The translations under genes were made by a program, and so were the position numbers. 64,000 nucleotides of DNA from Jiangella endophytica (GTDB lineage: Bacteria > Actinomycetota > Actinomycetes > Jiangellales > Jiangellaceae): assembly GCF_003427025.1 (NCBI RefSeq), contig NZ_QVAI01000003.1, positions 124,001-188,000 on the forward strand, written 5' to 3'. Each line of letters opens with the position of its first letter. The stretch's first letter is position 1. The notes under the pieces were generated by a model that had not been told where the DNA came from, ran no database searches, and saw nothing but the letters and a program-made list of their open reading frames with translations. Shown here piece after piece: positions 48,102-56,050 of this stretch.

Positions 48102-48166
48102 GAAATGATCACGTGCAGTTGGGCTGCTCCCGCTTCACCAGGCATGCGTGCCTGGTGAAGCGGGAG
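48102..48166 (+). repeat. Composite palindromic repeat, copy 3
   Basis: gaaatgatcacgt (48102-48114) is followed after 12 nt by a perfect 18-bp stem (48127-48144 with 48149-48166) and a 4-nt loop, with caccaggca in the left arm. The hairpin lies 40 nt after the infB stop and may end or process the infB message. The shared downstream sequence runs up to the ylxP ribosome-binding site. Confidence 0.8.
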
Positions 48167-48197
48167 AACGCCTGGTGATGGCCTCCTTGGAGAACCG

Positions 48198-48497
48198 GTG
48201 TTCGTGGGAACGATCACGTTCGACCTGCTCCTCGGCGACGTGCGGTCGTTGAAGCAGAAGCGCGCCGTCGTCCGGCCCATCGTGGCCGAGCTGCGGCGCC
48301 GCTTCGACGTCGCCGTGGCCGAGGTGGGTCACCAGGACCTGCACCGCCGCGCCGAAGTCGGAGTCGCCGTCGTCGCCGGCGACTCCCGGCAGTGCATCGA
48401 CGTGCTCGACGCCGTCGAGCAGCACGTCGCGTACCGGCCGGAGATCGAGCTGCTCTCCACCCGGCGACGGATCCACAACGACGAAGACGAGGAGTAG
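48198..48497 (+). CDS. YlxP-like DUF503 protein
   Basis: A 99-residue protein of the DUF503 family: [43 protein letters not shown]. It sits between infB and rbfA as in many Gram-positive bacteria. The GTG at 48198 has TTGGAGA upstream. It stops 2 nt before rbfA, so they are cotranscribed. The family is linked to ribosome assembly by context only. Confidence 0.92.
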   Translation: MFVGTITFDLLLGDVRSLKQKRAVVRPIVAELRRRFDVAVAEVGHQDLHRRAEVGVAVVAGDSRQCIDVLDAVEQHVAYRPEIELLSTRRRIHNDEDEE

Positions 48498-48499
48498 TC

Positions 48500-49009
48500 A
48501 TGGCCGATCCAGCGCGCGCACGCAAGCTGGCCGACCGCATCCGCGAGATCGCGGCCGAGACGCTGGAGCGCCGGGTCAAGGACCCCCGGCTGGGGTTCGT
48601 CACGGTCACCGACGCACGCATCACCGGTGACCTCCGCGACGCCACCGTCTTCTACACCGTCTACGGCGACGAGGAGGAGCGCACGGCCACGGCCGCCGCG
48701 CTCGAGAGCGTCAAGGGCCTGGTCCGCTCCGAGGTGGGCCGGCGCACCGGCGTCCGGTTCACCCCGACGCTGGAGTTCGTGGCCGACGCCATCCCGGAGA
48801 ACGCCGCGAACATCGACGACCTGCTGCGGACGGCGCGCGAGTCCGACGAGCGGGTCGCCCAGGTCGCCGCCGAGGCCGAGTACGCCGGCGACCCGGACCC
48901 GTACCGCAAGCCGGCCGACGAGGACGAGGACGACGCCGACGAGGTGGACGGCTCGGACGACGACGGCACCGATGAGCCCGGGGACGGGGACGACGACCAC
49001 CGTGGCTGA
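48500..49009 (+). CDS. rbfA: Ribosome-binding factor A
   Basis: A 169-residue 30S maturation factor. The KH-like domain (residues 1-120) includes [49 protein letters not shown] and [19 protein letters not shown]. The C-terminal 45 residues are strongly acidic (Asp/Glu), an extension common in actinobacteria. It overlaps truB by 8 nt. Confidence 0.96.
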   Translation: MADPARARKLADRIREIAAETLERRVKDPRLGFVTVTDARITGDLRDATVFYTVYGDEEERTATAAALESVKGLVRSEVGRRTGVRFTPTLEFVADAIPENAANIDDLLRTARESDERVAQVAAEAEYAGDPDPYRKPADEDEDDADEVDGSDDDGTDEPGDGDDDHRG

Positions 49010-49874
49010 CCCCGACGGCCTCGTCGTCGTCGACAAGCCCGGCGGCTGGACGTCGCACGACGTCGTCGCCCGCATCCGGCGCCTGGCCGGCACCCGTCGC
49101 GTCGGCCACGCGGGCACGCTCGACCCGATGGCCACCGGCGTGCTGGTCGTCGGCGTCGGCAAGGCCACCAAACTGCTCGGCCACCTGGCGCTGACGGCGA
49201 AGGAGTACGACGCCACCATCCGGCTCGGCGCGGCCACCGTCACCGACGACGCCGAGGGCGAGGTCACCGCGACCGCCGACGCCTCGGCGGTCACCGACGC
49301 CGCCATCGCGGCCGGCGTCGCCGCGCTGACCGGGCCGATCCAGCAGGTGCCGAGCGCCGTGTCGGCGGTGAAGATCGACGGCGTGCGCTCGTACCACCGG
49401 GTCCGGTCCGGCGAGAACGTCGAGCTGCCACCGCGCGACGTCGTCGTCAGCCGGTTCGACGTGCTGGCCACCCGCCGCGACGGGCCGTACGTCGACCTCG
49501 ACGTGTCGGTCGCCTGCTCGTCGGGCACCTACATCCGGGCACTGGCCCGCGACCTCGGCGGGTCGCTGGGCGCCGGCGGCCACCTGACCGCGCTGCGCCG
49601 GACCGCTGTCGGCCCGTACCGGCTCGACGTCGCCCGCACGCTGGACCAGCTCGACGCCGAATTCGCCCTGATGCCCCTGGCCGAGGCCGCTGCCGCGGCG
49701 TTCCCGCGGCTGGACGTCGACGCCGTCACTGCCGGCAAGGTCGCGCACGGCATGCCGCTGCCCGCCACCGGTCTCGGGGGCGGGCCGGTCGCGGTGTTCG
49801 GCCCGGACGGTACGCTGCTCTCCCTGGTCGAGGATCGGGGTTCCCGGGCGAAGCACCTGGCGGTGTTCGTATGA
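49002..49874 (+). CDS. truB: tRNA pseudouridine-55 synthase
   Basis: A 290-residue enzyme that converts uridine 55 of the tRNA T-loop to pseudouridine. The catalytic motif [17 protein letters not shown] contains Asp41. Other family blocks are [39 protein letters not shown] and [15 protein letters not shown]. The C-terminal domain is the actinobacterial TruB_C type. GTG 49002 is taken because the protein then starts at [12 protein letters not shown]; an ATG at 48972 would add ten residues. The stop overlaps the next ATG (ATGA). Confidence 0.96.
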   Translation: MADPDGLVVVDKPGGWTSHDVVARIRRLAGTRRVGHAGTLDPMATGVLVVGVGKATKLLGHLALTAKEYDATIRLGAATVTDDAEGEVTATADASAVTDAAIAAGVAALTGPIQQVPSAVSAVKIDGVRSYHRVRSGENVELPPRDVVVSRFDVLATRRDGPYVDLDVSVACSSGTYIRALARDLGGSLGAGGHLTALRRTAVGPYRLDVARTLDQLDAEFALMPLAEAAAAAFPRLDVDAVTAGKVAHGMPLPATGLGGGPVAVFGPDGTLLSLVEDRGSRAKHLAVFV

Positions 49875-50314
49875 GCGATCGGCAGCAGGTCCACGAGCAG
49901 CTCGAGGCCGAGCTCGCCTTCCTGTGGCGTCGCGTGCGCCGGCTCTCCATCGACCTCGCCCGGCAGGTCGACGAGGGCCTCGAAGCGGCCGCGTACGGCC
50001 TGCTCGGACTGCTCGCCGACGGCGGCGACGTGCGCGCCGCCGACCTCGCGGAGCGCCTGGGGCTGGACAAGTCCACCGTCAGCCGCCAGGTCACCCAGAT
50101 GGAGTCGCTGGGGCTGATCCAGCGGGTGCCCGACCCGCAGGACGGCCGGGCCCGGCTGCTGCACATCACCGATGCCGGCCGTGCCCGCGTTCAGCAGCTG
50201 CGCCGCGCTCGCGGCCGCTGGTTCGGCGAGGCGCTGGAGGACTGGCCCGACGCCGACGTCGACATCCTCGCCGTTCTGCTCAAACGGCTGAACCAGTCTC
50301 TGGCGCAGGAGTAG
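49871..50314 (+). CDS. MarR-family regulator
   Basis: A 147-residue winged-helix protein. The DNA-binding core reads VRAADLAERLGLDKSTVSRQVTQMESLGLIQRVPDPQDGRARLLHIT (about 55-100), flanked by dimerisation helices. It is translationally coupled to truB by an ATGA overlap, so it shares the translation operon transcript. A 15-bp palindrome and promoter lie just after it, in front of a second MarR gene and an efflux pump, which are its likely targets. Confidence 0.92.
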   Translation: MSDRQQVHEQLEAELAFLWRRVRRLSIDLARQVDEGLEAAAYGLLGLLADGGDVRAADLAERLGLDKSTVSRQVTQMESLGLIQRVPDPQDGRARLLHITDAGRARVQQLRRARGRWFGEALEDWPDADVDILAVLLKRLNQSLAQE

Positions 50315-50330
50315 CCTCAGGGGAATAAAG

Positions 50331-50360
50331 TTGGTTGCTGCAACCATTAACTCCTATAGT
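50331..50360 (+). promoter_or_regulatory. Promoter and MarR-type operator of the efflux unit
   Basis: TTGGTT (50331-50336) and TATAGT (50355-50360) are 18 nt apart. The perfect odd-centred palindrome TGGTTGCTGCAACCA (50332-50346) covers the -35 box and part of the spacer, where a repressor would block the polymerase. A partial repeat, gttgcactgaccaac, follows at about 50359-50373. Confidence 0.65.
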
Positions 50361-50395
50361 TGCACTGACCAACCACTGAGGCGGTGACGCGCGCC

Positions 50396-50857
50396 ATGCG
50401 CAGCGATGTCTGGAGTGAGCTCGTCGACCAGGGACGTCTCCTGGTACGGCTGGGCAAGCTGCTCACCCACCGCCACGTCGAGATCTACGAGGGCGTGGGT
50501 CCGACGCTGGGCGGCATGCTCGCCGCGCTGAGCAAGGGCGGCCCCATGCGGCTGACGGCTTTGGCCGACCAGCTGCAGGTGGACACGTCCGTCGCCAGCC
50601 GGCAGGCGGCCGAGCTGGTGGAGCGAGGGCTGGTGGAGCGTCGTCCGGACCCGGACGACGCCCGCGCCGGCATCCTCGACCTCACCGGCGACGGCCACGC
50701 CGTCCTGCAACGCGCCCGCGAGCGCAGCGGCGAGATCGTCGCCGCCGCGCTCGAGCACTGGAGCGAAGCCGAGGCCCGGCAGCTGGTTGATCTGCTCACC
50801 AAGCTCAACGGCGATCTCCGCGAGGAGCTCTGCGGGGGAAAGGAACGCGTCCGATGA
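50396..50857 (+). CDS. MarR-family regulator of the efflux pump
   Basis: A 153-residue winged-helix protein with MRLTALADQLQVDTSVASRQAAELVERGLVERRPDPDDARAGILDLT as its DNA-binding core. Two starts are possible: GTG 50384 and ATG 50396. GAGG at 50378-50381 is too near the first and rather far from the second, so the choice is uncertain. Its stop overlaps the MFS start (ATGA). Position and operator suggest autoregulated control of the exporter. Confidence 0.9.
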   Translation: MRSDVWSELVDQGRLLVRLGKLLTHRHVEIYEGVGPTLGGMLAALSKGGPMRLTALADQLQVDTSVASRQAAELVERGLVERRPDPDDARAGILDLTGDGHAVLQRARERSGEIVAAALEHWSEAEARQLVDLLTKLNGDLREELCGGKERVR

Positions 50858-52419
50858 CGACAGAGGCTGCTGCGCCTTCGACGATGTCCCATCGACAGGT
50901 GCTGGAGGCGATGTCCGGGCTGCTGCTCGCCATGTTCGTGGCGATGCTGTCCGGGACCATCGTCGCCAACGCGCTGCCGCGGATCATCGGCGACCTCGGC
51001 GGCAACCAGGACCAGTACACGTGGGTCGTGACGGCGACCCTGCTCGCGGCCACGGCCACCACCCCGATCTGGGGCAAGCTGTCCGACCGCATGAACAAGA
51101 AGCTGCTCGTGCAGCTGTCGATCACCGTCTTCGTGATCGGCTCCGTCCTGGCCGGGTTCTCCCAGAGCACCGAGGGCCTGATCGGTTTCCGCGTCCTGCA
51201 GGGCCTGGGGCTGGGCGGCCTGCAGGCGCTCGTGCAGATCGTCATGGCCTCCATCGTCAGCCCGCGTGAGCGCGGCCGGTACATGGGGTACTTCGGTGCC
51301 GTCATGGCGGTGGCGACGGTCGGCGGCCCGCTGCTGGGCGGCTTCCTCGTCGACTCCAGCCTCGGCTGGCGCTGGTGCTTCTGGGTCGGCGTCCCGTTCG
51401 GGATCGCCGCGCTGGTGCTGCTGCAGCGGACGCTGAAGCTGCCGGTGCTGACGTCGAACACCAAGATCGACTGGCTGGGCGCGCTGCTCATCCCCGGTGG
51501 CATCAGTGTGCTGCTGATCTGGGTCACGCTGGCCGGGTCGAACTTCGCCTGGGCCTCGTGGCAGAGCGCGGCGTTCGTCGTCGGTGGCGTCCTGCTGATC
51601 GCGCTGGCCGTCATCGTCGAGCGGCGGGTGGAGGACCCCGTGGTGCCGCCGCGGCTGCTGCGGCAGCGGACCATGGTGCTGGCGATCATCGCCAGCGTCG
51701 CCATCGGCATCGCGATGTTCGGCTCCTCGGTCTTCTTCGGCCAGTACTTCCAGATCGCGCGCGGCTACTCGCCGACGGCGGCCGGCCTGCTCACGCTGCC
51801 GATGATCGTCGGCCTGCTCCTCGCGTCGACCATCACCGGCCAGCTGGTCACCCGGTTCGGGCGGTGGAAGAGATTCCTCGTCGCGGGCACCGGGCTGATC
51901 GTCGTCGGACTCGGGCTGCTGGGCACGATCGACCACTCGACGTCGCTGGTGCTGATCGGCGTCTACATGGCCATCCTGGGCGTCGGCGTCGGGTCGAGCA
52001 TGCAGAACCTGGTGCTGGCCGCGCAGAACGGCCTCGACTACCGCGACCTCGGCGCCGGGACGTCGACGGTGACGTTCTTCCGCTCGCTCGGCGGCGCGGC
52101 CGGAGTCTCCGTCCTCGGCGCGATCCTGGCCACGCACGTCACCGACCTCATCACCGAGGGGCTGGCCTCCGTCCCGGGCGCCGGCAGCGCCACGCAGGAC
52201 GGCGGCTCGACGTCACTGGACCTCAGCGGGCTGCCCGGGCCGGTGCGGGTCATCGTCGAGCACGCCTACGGCGACGCGACGGCGCTGGTGTTCCTCATCT
52301 CCGGGGCGATCGCGCTGCTGGCGTTCGTCGCCGTCCTGTTCATGCGGGAGACCTCGCTGCGCACGACGGTGGGCGACGCCGAGGCGGTCGAGCTGGAGGA
52401 GGTCGCCGCGCGGGCATAA
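50854..52419 (+). CDS. MFS multidrug exporter, EmrB/QacA (DHA2) family
   Basis: A 521-residue transporter with about 14 membrane segments. Helix 1 carries the DHA2 pattern LSGTIVANALPRIIGDLGG, motif A reads GKLSDRMNKKLLVQLS, and motif C-like glycines appear in VATVGGPLLGGFLVDSSLGWRWCFWVGVPFG. A large loop with Gly/Ser/Asp near residues 435-460 precedes the last helix. Coupled to the upstream MarR gene, it probably exports a toxic compound sensed by that regulator. Confidence 0.94.
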   Translation: MTTEAAAPSTMSHRQVLEAMSGLLLAMFVAMLSGTIVANALPRIIGDLGGNQDQYTWVVTATLLAATATTPIWGKLSDRMNKKLLVQLSITVFVIGSVLAGFSQSTEGLIGFRVLQGLGLGGLQALVQIVMASIVSPRERGRYMGYFGAVMAVATVGGPLLGGFLVDSSLGWRWCFWVGVPFGIAALVLLQRTLKLPVLTSNTKIDWLGALLIPGGISVLLIWVTLAGSNFAWASWQSAAFVVGGVLLIALAVIVERRVEDPVVPPRLLRQRTMVLAIIASVAIGIAMFGSSVFFGQYFQIARGYSPTAAGLLTLPMIVGLLLASTITGQLVTRFGRWKRFLVAGTGLIVVGLGLLGTIDHSTSLVLIGVYMAILGVGVGSSMQNLVLAAQNGLDYRDLGAGTSTVTFFRSLGGAAGVSVLGAILATHVTDLITEGLASVPGAGSATQDGGSTSLDLSGLPGPVRVIVEHAYGDATALVFLISGAIALLAFVAVLFMRETSLRTTVGDAEAVELEEVAARA

Positions 52420-52438
52420 TGTCGTAGTCAGACGACAT
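52419..52438. promoter_or_regulatory. Inverted repeat before ribF
   Basis: ATGTCGT (52419-52425) and ACGACAT (52432-52438) form a 7-bp inverted repeat with a 6-nt centre, directly after the MFS stop and 20 nt before ribF. CATAAT (52415-52420) could be a -10 box for ribF. It may be an operator or a weak terminator. Confidence 0.35.
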
Positions 52439-52457
52439 CGAACCCGGGAGAACTCGC

Positions 52458-53414
52458 GTGCACCGCTGGACCGATCTCGACCAGGTCCCTCCCGGGTTCG
52501 GCCCGTCGGTCGTCACCATCGGCAACTTCGACGGCGTCCACCTCGGCCACCGGCAGGTCCTCACCCGCATGGTGGCCGACGCCCGTGCCGCCGGTCGCGC
52601 CCCCGGCACCCAGGCCGTCGCCGTCACGTTCGCCCCCCACCCGCTCCAGCTGCACCGGCCCGACGAGGCTCCGCCGCTGATCACCGGCGTGCGCGACAAG
52701 CTCGAACTGCTCGCGTCGACGGGGCTCGACGCGGTGCTCGTCCAGCCGTACACCTGGGAGTTCGCCCGTCAGTCGCCGGAGGAGTTCGTCCGCCGCTTCC
52801 TGGTCGACGGCCTGCACGCCGTCACCGTCGTCGTCGGCCGCGACGTCCGGTTCGGCTGGCAGAACGCGGGCGACCTGTCGACGATGCTCGCGCTGGGCGA
52901 GCGCTACGGCTTCAGCGTCGAGGTGATCGACGACGTCAGCACCCCCGAGGGCGGCCGCCGCTGGTCGTCGACGTGGGCGCGCGAGCTGCTGCTGCTCGGT
53001 GACGTCGCCGGTGCGGGGGAGATCCTCGGCCGGCCGCACCGCATGCGCGGCGTCGTCGTCGAGGGCGACAAACGGGGCCGAGAGCTCGGCTTCCCGACCG
53101 CCAACCTCTCGTCGGACGCCGACGGCCTGGTCCCGGCCGACGGCGTGTACGCGGGCTGGCTGTCCGTCGTGGCGGGCGAGCCGGAGCGGCTGCCGGCCGC
53201 GATCTCGATCGGTACCAATCCGACGTTCTCGGGCGTGTCTCGGCGGGTGGAGGCCTACGTCATCGGCCGCACCGACCTCGACCTCTACGGCGACGAGATC
53301 CTGCTCGAGTTCGTCGAGCGCCTGCGCCCCACCGTCAAGTTCGACTCCATCGACGACCTCGTCGCCACCATGACCGACGACGTCGCCAAGGCCCGCGTCG
53401 TCCTGGGGGTCTAG
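52458..53414 (+). CDS. ribF: Bifunctional riboflavin kinase/FAD synthetase
   Basis: A 318-residue enzyme making FMN from riboflavin and then FAD. The N-terminal nucleotidyltransferase domain has GNFDGVHLGHRQVL (HxGH) near 23-36 and the later SSTWARELL. The C-terminal kinase domain has GRELGFPTANLSSDADGLVPADGVYAGWL and NPTFSG, with the PTAN motif. GGGAG precedes the GTG at 52458. In related genomes ribF is next to rpsO; here about 2.6 kb of other genes intervene. Confidence 0.96.
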   Translation: MHRWTDLDQVPPGFGPSVVTIGNFDGVHLGHRQVLTRMVADARAAGRAPGTQAVAVTFAPHPLQLHRPDEAPPLITGVRDKLELLASTGLDAVLVQPYTWEFARQSPEEFVRRFLVDGLHAVTVVVGRDVRFGWQNAGDLSTMLALGERYGFSVEVIDDVSTPEGGRRWSSTWARELLLLGDVAGAGEILGRPHRMRGVVVEGDKRGRELGFPTANLSSDADGLVPADGVYAGWLSVVAGEPERLPAAISIGTNPTFSGVSRRVEAYVIGRTDLDLYGDEILLEFVERLRPTVKFDSIDDLVATMTDDVAKARVVLGV

Positions 53415-53704
53415 GGCGTGTCGTTCCAGCGTCTGGTCGCCGGCGCGCAGGGCGTGGCCCCCACCGTCAGCGCCGACCACGCCGCCGAATGCCCCTCGGA
53501 GTGTTCGCCCGAGCTCGGGGCGACTTGCGCCGGGCCCGGGCGGTTCGCCTCCATGCCCACGCGCAGGCGGGTGGTCGTCGCCGGGGTGTTGACCTGAGCG
53601 CCAACTGTTGTCGTCACGTCAACAGGTCGGGATGGTGCCCGGCAGGGTCCGGCCGTGTCACCTGGGTGCGGCCGTCCGCGCACGGCACCCCTGGGGAAGC
53701 TCGC
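53415..53704. other. Intergenic region after ribF
   Basis: 290 nt with no convincing gene. It holds two mutually exclusive inverted repeats near its right end (GTTGAC 53588-53593 with GTCAAC 53618-53623; GACCTG 53591-53596 with CAGGTC 53623-53628). These could form a bidirectional terminator between ribF and the convergent GNAT gene. Confidence 0.4.
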
Positions 53705-54259
53705 CTACGCCGGAATCCTGCTCGGGCCCGGGAAGTCGGCGCGCACGACGTCCATCAGCAACTCGTCGCAGGACTCGCCGCGCCACCAGCCGGCCTGCCG
53801 CAGCCGTCCGGCCGGACGGAATCCGGCCCGTTCGTAGGCGCGGATCGCGCGGGCATTCGGCTCCAGCACTTTGAGCCAGACCATCCGCAGCGCCGCCAGG
53901 TGCAAGCCCCAGTCGAGCGTCAGCACGGCGGCTTCGGCGGCGAAGCCGTGCCCGCGCGCCTCGGGCGCCAGGATCATGAAGAACTCCGCCGTCCGCACCG
54001 CCGGGTCGACCCGCAGCACCGTCGTGCCCACCGGCGCGCCGTCGTCCAGCCGCACCACCTCGAACGCCGTGCGCTGGTCGTTGCGGGCCTGTGCCTCGTA
54101 TCCCGCCGCCCGCGTCTCCCAGCTGACCGGCACCTGGGTGCCGTACCCGAGCATCGTCGCGGGGTCGGTCTCCCAGCGGTGGTACTCGGCCAGGTGCTCG
54201 GCCGTCGTCAGTGCGAGCGCCAGCCGCTCGCCACGGAGCAGCAGGTGCGGGTCACTCAC
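53705..54259 (-). CDS. GNAT-family N-acetyltransferase (RimJ-like)
   Basis: A 184-residue acetyltransferase: LRGERLALALTTAEHLAEYHRWETDP at the start, FFMILAPEARGHGFAAEAAVLTLDWGLH as the acetyl-CoA loop, and VLEPNARAIRAYERAGFRPAGRLRQ near the end, the RimJ/RimL type that acetylates N-termini or small molecules. GTG 54259 has CGGAGA 5 nt upstream; the open frame continues upstream but lacks similarity. It begins 16 nt after the lasso-B2-like gene, suggesting one transcript. Confidence 0.9.
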   Translation of the reverse strand: MSDPHLLLRGERLALALTTAEHLAEYHRWETDPATMLGYGTQVPVSWETRAAGYEAQARNDQRTAFEVVRLDDGAPVGTTVLRVDPAVRTAEFFMILAPEARGHGFAAEAAVLTLDWGLHLAALRMVWLKVLEPNARAIRAYERAGFRPAGRLRQAGWWRGESCDELLMDVVRADFPGPSRIPA

Positions 54260-54275
54260 AGCGGTCTCCGAACTG

Positions 54276-54518
54276 TCAGTTGATCGGGGTGTAGAGCTCG
54301 GTGTCTGGCGGTTCCTCCACCGGGCGCCCTTCGCCGTCGGCGAGCCAAGCGTGAAACCGCAGTGGATCCGTGGCCGCTCCATGGGTCCAGCAGCCGCGAC
54401 GACCAGCAGCAGCCAAGAGCAGATTTGCCGCGACGGACTCCTCCAGACACGCAACCCGGGCGGGAACGCCGTGCGCGCGTCGAGCGCTGGTTGCTGTCGT
54501 TCGAGCACCTCTGTTCAC
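54276..54518 (-). CDS. Minimal lasso-peptide B2-like (transglutaminase-fold) protein
   Basis: An 80-residue protein that matches the catalytic core of lasso-peptide biosynthesis B2 proteins (Transglut_core3), the proteases that remove the leader from lasso precursors. Visible landmarks are VACLEESVAANLLLAAAGR with Cys24, DPLRFHAWLAD with His56, and GRPVEEP with Glu68. The Cys-to-His spacing of 32 and His-to-acid spacing of 12 equal those of McjB (Cys150, His182, Asp194). The 50-70 N-terminal residues normally present are missing: the frame is closed upstream by a TGA. The GTG start overlaps the stop of a small upstream ORF (GTGA). No lasso cyclase gene is adjacent. It is either a degenerate remnant or a minimal enzyme. 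Confidence 0.65.
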   Translation of the reverse strand: MNRGARTTATSARRAHGVPARVACLEESVAANLLLAAAGRRGCWTHGAATDPLRFHAWLADGEGRPVEEPPDTELYTPIN

Positions 54519-54631
54519 CTCCCGAGAGATACGTAGACATCGCGTTCTGGCCGGTCGCGACGCTTGACCTCAACGATGACCGATCGCAAGGCGGACGAGA
54601 AGGTGTCATGTTGGTGACGTGGGTTCGTCAC
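54515..54631 (-). CDS. Possible 38-residue ORF coupled to the B2-like gene
   Basis: GTG 54631 opens a 38-codon frame ending ERDVYVSLGR; its TGA overlaps the GTG of the B2-like gene in a GTGA arrangement, as real coupled genes do. It is basic and contains VIVEVKRRDRPERD. No family is recognised: it is too short for a full RRE (B1) domain and does not look like a lasso precursor. It lies wholly in the gap to the divergent XRE gene. It could be a real small protein or chance. Confidence 0.3.
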   Translation of the reverse strand: MTNPRHQHDTFSSALRSVIVEVKRRDRPERDVYVSLGR

Positions 54632-54656
54632 CTGCGGACGTGTGAGACTGGATCGC

Positions 54657-55874
54657 ATGGCAGGTGCTTCCGCTCCCGCGTGGTCGCGGCGCATTCGCCG
54701 TGAGCGTGCGCTCCGGGGTTGGTCGCAGGCCGACGCCGTGCGCGCGCTGCTGGCACACGGCGACGGCACGCTGCCCGACCGCGAGCACGTTTTGCGCCGA
54801 TGGAAGGCGTGGGAGTCGGGCGAGTCGACACCGGGCGGCCGCTATCAGGCGCTGATCGCGAAGACCTTCGGCACGACGCGATACGCGATCTTCCCGGCCC
54901 CGCATCGGCCGGACGAGACGGCTGACGGTGGCATGGAAACACTGGAGATTCTCACTCGCCTGCAACGCTCTGATGTCGACGTGGCAACGCTGGATGCACT
55001 GCGCATCACGGTCGACCGGCTCTGTGCCGAGTATTCCTACCGGCCGGCAGAGCAGTTGCTCATCGAGGGGCGCGAGTGGCTTGGTCGCGTCGCCGAGTTG
55101 CAGCAGCGCCGGCTCACCCTGGCTCAGCACCAGGAAATCCTGGTCATGGCAGGCTGGCTCGCGCTCCTGGTCGGCTGCGTCGAGCACGATCTGGGCCGGT
55201 CCCACGCTGCAGAATCCACCCGGCGGGCGGCGCTCAGCTTGGGCGTGGAGGCTGGTCATGGCGAGATCCAAGGCTGGGCGCATGAGATGCGGGCGTGGTT
55301 CGCGCTGACCTCTGGTGACTTCCGCGGCGTGATCGAGGCGGCGCGGGCCGGCCGCGTCGTCGCGGGCACCACCAGTGTGACGGCGCAGCTTGCTGCTCAG
55401 GAGGCGAAGGCTTGGGCGCGCATGGGAGACAGGCGCCAGGTCGAGCTGGCGCTGGACCGCGGACGCGAGATCCGCGACGCGTTGCCCTACCCGGACAACG
55501 TCGCCCATCACTTCGTCGTCGATCCGGCCAAGTTCGACTTCTACGCCATGGACGTCTACAGGATCATCGGGGTGGACTCGGTGGCCGAGAGCTTGGCGCA
55601 GGAGATTCTGCACTCGGGGTTCGCCGAGCGAGCGCCGATGCGAGTTGCTGAGGCAAAGATCACCCTCGGGGTTGTCGCCGCTCGCACTGGTGAGTTGGAG
55701 GCAGCGGTCGAGCACGGACAGCGGGCGATCGGCGACGGCGCTCGCCGGTCGATCCCGTCGCTCCACCTGGCTGCCGACGAACTGGCGGCAGAGCTGCGTG
55801 CTCGGTATCCGGAGGAGCGCTCTTCGCGTGAGTACCTCGATCGAGTCCAGGAGCTCAGGACGGAGCCGGGTTGA
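54657..55874 (+). CDS. XRE-family regulator with TPR-like C-terminal domain
   Basis: A 405-residue protein. The N-terminal helix-turn-helix reads WSRRIRRERALRGWSQADAVRALLAH and WKAWESGESTPGGRYQALIAKTFG (about 8-72), a variant XRE domain common in actinomycetes. The remaining 300 residues are helical repeats of TPR type (e.g. HEMRAWFALTSGDFRGVIEAARAGR). Such proteins often regulate adjacent genes in response to peptides or signals. ATG 54657 or GTG 54642 could be the start; neither has a strong ribosome-binding site. Codon usage is less GC-biased than in the flanking ribF and pnp genes, which suggests acquisition. It is divergent from the B2-like gene. Confidence 0.88.
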   Translation: MAGASAPAWSRRIRRERALRGWSQADAVRALLAHGDGTLPDREHVLRRWKAWESGESTPGGRYQALIAKTFGTTRYAIFPAPHRPDETADGGMETLEILTRLQRSDVDVATLDALRITVDRLCAEYSYRPAEQLLIEGREWLGRVAELQQRRLTLAQHQEILVMAGWLALLVGCVEHDLGRSHAAESTRRAALSLGVEAGHGEIQGWAHEMRAWFALTSGDFRGVIEAARAGRVVAGTTSVTAQLAAQEAKAWARMGDRRQVELALDRGREIRDALPYPDNVAHHFVVDPAKFDFYAMDVYRIIGVDSVAESLAQEILHSGFAERAPMRVAEAKITLGVVAARTGELEAAVEHGQRAIGDGARRSIPSLHLAADELAAELRARYPEERSSREYLDRVQELRTEPG

Positions 55875-55932
55875 CCGTACGAAACACCTTGGCCGGACTG
55901 TGCTCGCCGCTGTGCCGGCGAAGGAGGCCCGA

Positions 55933-55963
55933 TTGGGTACGGGCTGGGCTGCGCTGGTATCCT
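55933..55963 (+). promoter_or_regulatory. Possible rpsO promoter
   Basis: TTGGGT (55933-55938) and TATCCT (55958-55963) are 19 nt apart, about 90 nt upstream of rpsO. The spacing is slightly long. Confidence 0.35.
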
Positions 55964-56050
55964 TGGCGCCGCCGTTAGAACGGCCGCGGTTCGAGAGTGC
56001 CCCGGTGGACATGCCCGGATGCGCCGCGCAACAACACGACAAGGAGTCCC

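Noticed and set aside
53411..53683. A 90-codon minus-strand ORF after ribF
   Set aside because: It has no recognisable family, overlaps the ribF end and inverted repeats, and is rich in Pro/Thr/Arg as expected of shadow frames in GC-rich DNA.
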